11,823 nucleotides of DNA from Alphaproteobacteria bacterium (GTDB taxonomy: Bacteria; Pseudomonadota; Alphaproteobacteria; Micavibrionales; Micavibrionaceae): assembly GCA_020442505.1 (NCBI GenBank), contig JAGRJZ010000174.1, positions 1-11,823 of the forward strand. The letters run 5' to 3'. Of this stretch, positions 7,099 through 11,823 are shown in pieces. Position 1 is the first letter of the stretch. Each line of letters starts with the position of its first letter. The translations under genes were made by a program, and so were the position numbers. The notes under the pieces were generated by a model. That model was not told the origin of the DNA and did not search any database. It saw only the letters and a program-made list of their open reading frames with translations.

Positions 7099-8070
7099 TT
7101 AAGCCCCGGCGGTACGGGACGCCTCGAGCGCCTCGCGTCCGATCGCCGCGATCCGGTCAGCTTCCCGCCGGGTCAGACGCCGCTGCATCGCCTCGAATAT
7201 TTTTGCAGGGATGTTGATGTTGCAGGCCTTTTCAAGCCCCTTGAAACCCGGAAAGGTGTTGGCTTCGCAAATCGTATAGCCGTCATCCGTGAACAGCAGA
7301 TCGATCCCGGCCACCTGAATGTCCAGAACTTTCGCTGTTTCGATCGCTAGTCGTTTGGCTTCCTCGTCGGGAATGAACTCCTGCACCGACCCGCCGGTGG
7401 TGAAATTGGCTTTGAAGCCGCCTTCCCGGGCTCGGCGCTCCATCGAGGCCACGACCTCGCCGTCCACGACGAACAGGCGCAGATCGCGCCCTTTGCTGTT
7501 GGCGATGAATTTTTGGAAGATCAGCTGAATATTCGGGTTTGTTTCTCCGATCAGATCCATCAGATCCTTGAACGCCGCAGCGTTTTCGATTAAAAATACG
7601 CCCGAGCCGTTCGAGCCCAAAATCGTCTTCACGACGACCGGAAACCCGATTGTCCGCTCGACCAGATCCATATCGACCGGAAATTTCGCCAGCATCGTGC
7701 GCGGCGTCGGCAGGCGGCTTTCGGCCAGGACCTGATGGGTGTGCAGCTTGTCCGCGACCGTCTCGATCGTACCCGCACAGTTGAAGATGTTAACCCCCAG
7801 CCGTTCGAGCTGACGCACGATCGCAAGCGGGAAATAGCCCCGATTGCCGTGTTCCATGTAGGGATATAAAAAATCCGGCAGAGAAACAGGATTCCCGTCG
7901 ATCAGGATCGAATCCCTGTCTTCCTCGTCCACCAGCAGATCGAATTGCGAAGGCTTGAAGACCTTTACATCGACCCCCATTTTCGGCCCCTCGGCCAGAA
8001 AACGCCGGACCTCGTAGGCCAGATCAGCGGTCGATTCGCTGTCGCCGCCATATATCAACCAGACTTCCAT
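7099..8070 (-). CDS. RimK-like ATP-grasp ligase
   Basis: This 323-residue protein has the ATP-grasp fold seen in RimK, alpha-L-glutamate ligases and D-Ala-D-Ala ligases. The N-terminal Rossmann-like part starts at once (MEVWLIYGGDSESTADLAYE). The pre-ATP region reads ADKLHTHQVLAESRLPTPRT (107-126). Lys148 in PVVVKT and the loop LGSNGSGV (151-158) should bind the phosphates. DLRLFVVDGEVVASMERRA and AGIDLLFTDDGYTICEANTF (255-273), with Glu269 and Asn271, supply Mg ligands. Such enzymes join a carboxylate (often glutamate) to an amine via an acyl-phosphate; the substrate here cannot be read from sequence. It may be an amino-acid or peptide ligase and need not modify ribosomal S6. ATG at 8070 is favoured over 8124, which lies in the putative -10 box. 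Glutathione synthetase is the gene often found near rsmI-yraN in alphaproteobacteria, but these motifs fit RimK better. Confidence 0.85.
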   Translation of the reverse strand: MEVWLIYGGDSESTADLAYEVRRFLAEGPKMGVDVKVFKPSQFDLLVDEEDRDSILIDGNPVSLPDFLYPYMEHGNRGYFPLAIVRQLERLGVNIFNCAGTIETVADKLHTHQVLAESRLPTPRTMLAKFPVDMDLVERTIGFPVVVKTILGSNGSGVFLIENAAAFKDLMDLIGETNPNIQLIFQKFIANSKGRDLRLFVVDGEVVASMERRAREGGFKANFTTGGSVQEFIPDEEAKRLAIETAKVLDIQVAGIDLLFTDDGYTICEANTFPGFKGLEKACNINIPAKIFEAMQRRLTRREADRIAAIGREALEASRTAGA

Positions 8071-8123
8071 GAATAACCGTCTATTATTATTGCCGTTATC
8101 AGGTTTCCGTTCACCGGGGACCA

Positions 8124-8152
8124 TACATACACGAATTACGGGGACATTTCAA
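8124..8152 (-). promoter_or_regulatory. Candidate promoter of the ATP-grasp gene
   Basis: On the minus strand TTGAAA (8147-8152, 5 of 6 to consensus) and TATGTA (8124-8129) are 17 nt apart. Transcription would begin near 8117, about 47 nt before the ATG at 8070. This position argues against the upstream ATG at 8124. The -10 match is only 3 of 6. Confidence 0.35.
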
Positions 8153-8162
8153 AATATCGCTC

Positions 8163-8756
8163 TTACGAGTCTTTTTCACCGGGCCAGGACAGAGCCTTGA
8201 GCAGGGCCTCAATCTGGTCTTGAGAACGATCCATAGACGTCAAAAGCCCCTCGCAGGCGGCAGAGGTCGTGACCGGCGTCTTGTCGATCTGGTCGTCGGC
8301 GTAGTGCGCTGCGGCGTCGATCAGGCTGAGATACGCATCCACCTCTCCGGACTCTCTGAAATTCTGTTTAACGGCTTTGTCCATCCGGCTGGCTTGGTCC
8401 TTCAGGACGGGTTCCAGGGTTTTGGTCCAGAGGGCTAGCCGGTCATCCATTTTTTGCTTCAGGTCGGGCTGGTCCTTTCCGCAGGCCTTCACCGCCCGCG
8501 TTACGTCCTGCCCCGCGATGCGCACCGCGCGGATCATTCCGAAATTATCCCGTATCGTCACGAAAGCTGCGACTTCGTCCTCGGATAAAAGTCCCGACAA
8601 TTCCCGCGCCTTTGATTCGACGCTTTTCAGATAGGGATTGTCCGACCCGATCTTCATGGCCGCCGGAGCGGAATTTGTGTTCGGTTCGTCCGCTGCCTGC
8701 ACGGAAAATGCCGCAAGCGAGCACAGAATAAACGAGAGCATAAAAACGGCGCGCAT
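8163..8756 (-). CDS. Secreted helical protein of unknown function
   Basis: This 197-residue protein begins with a clear Sec signal peptide (MRAVFMLSFILCSLAAFSVQ, cleavage likely after Ala21 in VQA-ADE). The mature part is polar and mostly predicted helical (VESKARELSGLLSEDEVAAF, then DDRLALWTKTLEPVLKDQ and VKQNFRESGEVDAYLSLI). It has only two cysteines, Cys92 and Cys168, which could form one disulphide in the periplasm. Cys12 sits in the signal core and does not fit a lipobox. I do not recognise the family. The start is supported by AAAGGAA about 7 nt upstream and an extended -10 box at 8782-8790. The 92-bp gap to the ATP-grasp gene on the same strand holds a separate candidate promoter, so co-transcription is possible but not required. 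Confidence 0.8.
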   Translation of the reverse strand: MRAVFMLSFILCSLAAFSVQAADEPNTNSAPAAMKIGSDNPYLKSVESKARELSGLLSEDEVAAFVTIRDNFGMIRAVRIAGQDVTRAVKACGKDQPDLKQKMDDRLALWTKTLEPVLKDQASRMDKAVKQNFRESGEVDAYLSLIDAAAHYADDQIDKTPVTTSAACEGLLTSMDRSQDQIEALLKALSWPGEKDS

Positions 8757-8781
8757 CGAAATTTCCTTTCTAACGGGCACA

Positions 8782-8790
8782 ACTATACCA
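8782..8790 (-). promoter_or_regulatory. Extended -10 promoter of the secreted unknown protein
   Basis: The minus strand reads TGGTATAGT, an extended -10 (TGn plus 5 of 6 of TATAAT). No good -35 is seen at the usual distance, which extended -10 promoters tolerate. Initiation near 8775 would give a leader of about 19 nt with the ribosome site AAAGGAA in it. Confidence 0.5.
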
Positions 8791-8927
8791 ATCGGGACAA
8801 AGGCTTCATAGTCTAAAAAACGGAAACTCTGTCATATCCTATCCTTAAGAACAATTGCAACCATACAACTTTTTAGTGTAGAACAATGGGAATGTTTATG
8901 AAAAAACTATGTGTGGGGACAATCATC

Positions 8928-9167
8928 ATGAAAAACGTTCAACCGGCTTATCTTCCCGTCGATCACGCCTGCGTGGAAGGCCTGCTCAACATGAAATTAT
9001 CGCTGGAGCGCGCTCAGCACCACATTCTGCATCTGCATGCCTTGCTCCATATGTATGGCGGGCCGGACGCCGAAGCCGTGGCCACCGCCCGCAGCACGCG
9101 GCATATTCTGGGCGCGCTGGACCGGGAAATCTCCCTATGCCTCGAATCGCTGCCGCCTGTAGCCTAA
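8928..9167 (+). CDS. Small histidine-rich helical protein of unknown function
   Basis: This 79-residue protein has no family that I recognise. Its centre is a predicted helix with five histidines in eleven residues (HHILHLHALLH, about 27-37), followed by MYGGPDAEAVATA and a second helix ending in ISLCLESLPPVA. The histidine pattern could bind a metal or simply stabilise a helical hairpin. There is no signal peptide with the chosen start. The ATG at 8928 has GGGGA 8 nt upstream. In-frame ATGs at 8886 and 8898 would add a short hydrophobic piece (MKKLCVGTII), and 8898 has GGGAA 5 nt before it. A weak TTGCAA (8855-8860) and TGTAGA (8877-8882) promoter pair precedes it. Third-position G/C bias after 8940 supports coding. 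Confidence 0.65.
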   Translation: MKNVQPAYLPVDHACVEGLLNMKLSLERAQHHILHLHALLHMYGGPDAEAVATARSTRHILGALDREISLCLESLPPVA

Positions 9168-9182
9168 TAAGGCATCTTGCGA

Positions 9183-9188
9183 TATAAT
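9183..9188 (+). promoter_or_regulatory. Perfect TATAAT -10 box before the membrane-anchored protein
   Basis: TATAAT lies about 40 nt before the ATG at 9227. Transcription would start near 9195, leaving a leader containing AGGAGGGG (9207-9214). The matching -35 region (TAGCCT, 9160-9165) is poor and overlaps the stop of the preceding gene, so strength is uncertain. Confidence 0.4.
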
Positions 9189-9226
9189 CTTCCTTTTCAT
9201 CCCGCGAGGAGGGGATTGCAACCGCC

Positions 9227-9910
9227 ATGTGGTTTTTTATCTGGTTTCTTCTGTCCCTGTTCGTATTGGGCGTATTCGGATGGTCCCTGTTGATTTTGGA
9301 AGCGCAAAAGAAAGCCTGGCGCAGCTATGCCAAAAAATACGGAATGGAATATCGAACCGGACGTTTTATGGACTCTCCCGCGCTGGCCGGACGAATCGAT
9401 AAAAGACGGGTTTTTATCTACACAAACGCGAAGCAGACCGCCGATCTGCGGGGGCAGCGCTTCGTGACGGTCATCGAAATCGAGATGGGCCACGGAATCC
9501 CGGCGGGCGGTGGTTTGTTCGCAACTGCCGATATGGCGCTCCTCGCGGACCAGTTTAACTTTTCCGATACATTCGTCCCAATGGCAGGCGCAAAAAACGA
9601 CTGGAACTCCGCTTATTTGGTGCGGTGCCGGGACGCAAAAGCGGTCGAGGCCTATTTGACCCCTGCGCGGCAAAAAATTCTGCACACGATTTTTTCCATG
9701 AAAAACGCCGCGGCCCTGTTCGTCTTTGACGAACACGAGGCCGTGCTGCGCGTCGAGACAGCGGATCCGCTGCGTGATCCGGAGCGGCTGGAAAAGATCG
9801 TGACCCAATTCCTCTCTGCGATTCAGAAGCTGGCTCCGGGTAAAACGGACAAGGAGGCTCAGCCTGCCGCCATCGATGCGGATTTAACCGAAAACCAGCC
9901 CAATCCATAG
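9227..9910 (+). CDS. Membrane-anchored protein of unknown function
   Basis: This 227-residue protein has one N-terminal transmembrane segment (MWFFIWFLLSLFVLGVFGWS, about 2-25). A helix follows (AQKKAWRSYAKKYGMEYRTG), then an alpha/beta soluble domain to about 207 with RVFIYTNAKQT, FVTVIEIEMG, AALFVFDEHEAVLRVE and a closing helix ERLEKIVTQFLSAIQKLA. The last 20 residues are polar and look disordered. Positive charges after the segment (KKAWR) suggest that the soluble domain faces the cytoplasm. I do not recognise the family. The AGGAGGGG ribosome site ends 12 nt before the ATG, which is longer than ideal, but no better in-frame start exists. The 3' end overlaps the convergent GH13 gene by 52 bp. 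Confidence 0.8.
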   Translation: MWFFIWFLLSLFVLGVFGWSLLILEAQKKAWRSYAKKYGMEYRTGRFMDSPALAGRIDKRRVFIYTNAKQTADLRGQRFVTVIEIEMGHGIPAGGGLFATADMALLADQFNFSDTFVPMAGAKNDWNSAYLVRCRDAKAVEAYLTPARQKILHTIFSMKNAAALFVFDEHEAVLRVETADPLRDPERLEKIVTQFLSAIQKLAPGKTDKEAQPAAIDADLTENQPNP

Positions 9911-11547
9911 GCTGGCATGGCAACCGTCCCCTTAGAGGGATCGTACGCGATTGTCTGCGCGCCGGCGTCATAGAGGCTCTCGCCGTCGATCTCGGGTGGG
10001 GCCTTCATCGTCAGGGGTTCGTCGGATAGGTTGAAAAGGCATAAAACCGCGTCCTCGTCCCGCACCCGGATAAAACCAAGAACGGTATGCGGGACCTCGG
10101 CCGTAAAGTTCAAGAAGACGATATCTCCCTTGATCAGAGCCGGGACCGTCCGCCGCCATTCAAAAAACGCCCGGGTGAACAGCAAGGGAGAATCCTTTTG
10201 ATGTTCCTGTGTTTCGACGCAGATCGTCCTGTGGTCGTCGGGAACGGGCAGCCACGTATCCGTTGTTGCCGAAAAGCCTGCGCCCAGCTCGTCCCGCCAG
10301 GGAACCGGTGTGCGTGCGCCGTCGCGGCCCTGCCATTCGGGGTATAGAAAAATCCCCCAGTGGTCGCGCAAGGCTTCAAAAGGCAAAGTCGGCTGGGTCA
10401 TGCCCAATTCCTCGCCCTGATAAACGACGGGGGTCCCCTTCAAGGAGGTTAACAGTGCCATCAGCAATTTGGCGAAATCCGGATGGGGGTCTCGTTCGCG
10501 GTTAAAGCGCGTCATTGCCCGGATCACGTCGTGATTTGAAAACGCCCAGCTAGGCCACGCCTTTCCCTGGGCGATTTCTTCGAACCGCTCCACATGGCTG
10601 CGAATAAAATCGGCGGTCAGCTCGTTCCCGGCGATCAGCGTGTGACTGTAGGCTGTGTGGAGGTATTTGTTTCCTTCCGTATAGCGAATGGCCATCTCCA
10701 TCGTCTTGTCGGACGAATCGCCCGATGCTTCGCCCAGCGTGACCGTTCCGGGATATTTGTCCATCAGTCCGCGGATTTTCTCCAACAGGTCGAAAATCTT
10801 GGGCGAAGAGCGGTTATAGCGATGTTCCTGCATCGAGCACGGGTCGATGAAGGAGAGGCCCTCAAAGCGTTCCCCGCGGGGACGAGGCGGGTTTTTGCGC
10901 AATTGCCGGTCGTGCAGATAATAACTGACGGCGTCCATCCGAAAGCCGTCCACGCCCATTTTCAGCCAGAACTCCATCGCATTCAGTACCGCTTCGACGA
11001 CCTCCGGATTGTGCAGATTAAGGTCCGGCTGGCTGGCGTAGAAGTTATGAAGATAATACTGCCCCCGCCGGATCGCATAGGTCCAGGCCGGGCCTCCGAA
11101 ACGGGATAGCCAGTTCGTCGGGGCGCTGCCGTCCGTTGCCGGGTCGCACCAGACATACCAGTCCTTTTTGGCGTTGAACGCCGTGCGCCGACTTTCTTTG
11201 AACCACGGGTGTTCGTCCGAGGTATGGGAAATAATCTGGTCGATGACGACCTTCAAACCCAGCCTATGCGCTTTTTCCAGCAAGGCCCGGAAGTCGTCCA
11301 GCGTCCCGAAGAGGGGATCGACGTCTTCGAAATCCGCAACGTCGTAGCCGAAATCCCGCATCGGCGATTTGTAAAACGGGCAAATCCAGAGCGCGTCGAC
11401 GTTGAGCGCGGCGATGTAGTCCAGTTTTTCGGTGATGCCGGGAAGATCTCCCACCCCGTCGCCGTTATTGTCCTTAAAGGAACGGGGATAGATCTGGTAA
11501 AAGATCGCGCCTTTCCACCATTCGTCGCCGGATGTCGCCTGAGCCAT
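9859..11547 (-). CDS. GH13 alpha-glucosidase (GH13_23-like), paralogue 2
   Basis: This 562-residue cytoplasmic GH13 enzyme is clearly a paralogue of the one at 2055-3722; the N-terminal 110 residues are well over half identical by eye. Motifs are DNNGDGVGD (26-34), region I DQIISHTSDEHPWF with His108, region V QPDLN (173-177), region II GFRMDA with Arg203 and nucleophile Asp205, region III TLGEASGD with acid/base Glu273, and region IV FSNHD with Asp340. Ala206 follows the nucleophile, where paralogue 1 has Val. The loop after Glu273 (SGDSSDKTMEMAIRYTEGNK) is different from paralogue 1 (IGDDEAVKMAAEYTAGHD). GAGGGG about 10 nt before the ATG supports the start. The protein ends with an extra KSASMAAG tail whose coding sequence overlaps the convergent gene. 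No transporter or regulator adjoins it. Confidence 0.93.
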   Translation of the reverse strand: MAQATSGDEWWKGAIFYQIYPRSFKDNNGDGVGDLPGITEKLDYIAALNVDALWICPFYKSPMRDFGYDVADFEDVDPLFGTLDDFRALLEKAHRLGLKVVIDQIISHTSDEHPWFKESRRTAFNAKKDWYVWCDPATDGSAPTNWLSRFGGPAWTYAIRRGQYYLHNFYASQPDLNLHNPEVVEAVLNAMEFWLKMGVDGFRMDAVSYYLHDRQLRKNPPRPRGERFEGLSFIDPCSMQEHRYNRSSPKIFDLLEKIRGLMDKYPGTVTLGEASGDSSDKTMEMAIRYTEGNKYLHTAYSHTLIAGNELTADFIRSHVERFEEIAQGKAWPSWAFSNHDVIRAMTRFNRERDPHPDFAKLLMALLTSLKGTPVVYQGEELGMTQPTLPFEALRDHWGIFLYPEWQGRDGARTPVPWRDELGAGFSATTDTWLPVPDDHRTICVETQEHQKDSPLLFTRAFFEWRRTVPALIKGDIVFLNFTAEVPHTVLGFIRVRDEDAVLCLFNLSDEPLTMKAPPEIDGESLYDAGAQTIAYDPSKGTVAMPAYGLGWFSVKSASMAAG

Positions 11548-11577
11548 CGCCTTTGCCCCTCTGTTTTCAGGAAAGCT

Positions 11578-11609
11578 CCTCTTTTACGCGCAAAAAAAGA
11601 GGCTGCCTA
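11578..11609 (-). promoter_or_regulatory. Inverted repeat over the candidate promoter of GH13 paralogue 2
   Basis: CCTCTTTT (11578-11585) and AAAAGAGG (11595-11602) form a perfect 8-bp inverted repeat with a 9-nt spacer. On the minus strand TAGGCA (11604-11609) and TAAAAG (11581-11586), 17 nt apart, give a weak promoter whose -10 lies inside one arm. An operator blocking this promoter is one reading. A stem-loop terminator for the gene entering from the right is another, but no T-run follows the stem on that strand. Confidence 0.3.
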
Positions 11610-11646
11610 GAGGGAAAAGATTTTGCGGTGCAGTGAAACCTGTTTT

Positions 11647-11823
11647 CTAATGGAGCCTCGGGGTATTTGCCGTCTGGGGCGCAGGAGACAGTCTCGAAAA
11701 GAAATGCCGGAAAGCATCCAGAACGCCGTGTAGCCGGGGACGCGTTGATTCATGGAGGGACAAATCGGAAATCGCCTGCGCAACATCTCTCAAGCCGTCA
11801 TGGGCGTTTGACGGCAAGCCGGC
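11647..11823 (-). CDS. C-terminal end of an unidentified protein, 5' part outside the window
   Basis: A minus-strand frame is open from the right edge for 58 codons and ends in TAG at 11649-11647. The piece reads AGLPSNAHDGLRDVAQAIS and continues with GVLDAFRHFFSRLSPAPQT, which looks like amphipathic helix ending in a polar tail. The codons are G/C-rich at third positions. It points in the same direction as GH13 paralogue 2, with about 100 bp between. The family cannot be told from this fragment, and a chance open frame is possible. Confidence 0.5.
   Translation of the reverse strand, partial: AGLPSNAHDGLRDVAQAISDLSLHESTRPRLHGVLDAFRHFFSRLSPAPQTANTPRLH

Noticed and set aside
8071..8124. Upstream start at 8124 for the ATP-grasp gene
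   Set aside because: The added residues are low-complexity and Asn/Arg-rich, there is no ribosome site, and the codon lies in the candidate -10 box; the fold begins right after the ATG at 8070.
8855..8860. Self-complementary TTGCAA as a shared -35 for divergent promoters
   Set aside because: The minus-strand gene has a better extended -10 far from it, and the plus-strand -10 partner (TGTAGA) is weak.
1..11823. Defence system, prophage, transposon, CRISPR array or RNA gene
   Set aside because: I found no transposase, integrase, regularly spaced repeats or tRNA-like segment; most genes belong to chromosomal housekeeping or metabolic families.

Overview
The window looks like an ordinary chromosomal segment of a GC-rich alphaproteobacterium. 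The evidence is the G/C-rich third codon positions by eye, the rsmI/yraN/lpoA gene neighbourhood, and two alpha-glucosidases of the type common in that class. The presence of Sec signal peptides and lipoproteins fits a Gram-negative envelope. I cannot fix the genus; a Micavibrio-like or Rhodospirillales-like relative is only a guess. I see no mobile element, tRNA, rRNA or CRISPR array. No stretch longer than 300 bp lacks a gene; the longest (401-685, 285 bp) is AT-rich and palindrome-rich.

Layout. The left edge carries the 5' part of an XRE-type regulator (minus strand, running off the window). To its right are an orphan charged, probably membrane-associated protein (686-1258) and a secreted cyclophilin-type prolyl isomerase (1373-1900). 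A GH13 alpha-glucosidase (2055-3722, plus) then meets, tail to tail, a minus-strand cluster rsmI -> yraN -> BON-domain lipoprotein (5634 down to 3732). lpoA, a penicillin-binding-protein activator lipoprotein (5688-7097), is transcribed divergently from rsmI. lpoA in turn runs tail to tail, 1 bp apart, into a RimK-like ATP-grasp ligase (8070-7099). Upstream of the ligase on the same strand is a secreted protein of unknown function (8756-8163). Then come a small histidine-rich protein (8928-9167), a membrane-anchored unknown protein (9227-9910) and a second GH13 alpha-glucosidase (11547-9859, minus) that overlaps the previous gene tail to tail. The right edge holds the C-terminal end of an unidentified minus-strand gene.

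How the genes fit together. The core is an envelope/ribosome housekeeping block: RsmI modifies 16S rRNA, YraN is its usual neighbour, LpoA activates peptidoglycan synthesis, and the BON lipoprotein resembles DolP, which in E. coli lies in the same neighbourhood. Two paralogous alpha-glucosidases in opposite orientation flank this block. They probably act on short alpha-glucosides in the cytoplasm, since neither shows a signal peptide; no sugar transporter or regulator is linked to them here.

I did not find a convincing new multi-gene system. The most interesting points are the diverged inverted GH13 pair, the rearranged rsmI-yraN-dolP/lpoA neighbourhood, the histidine-rich small protein, and several unidentified envelope proteins. 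Promoter calls are by eye and tentative.
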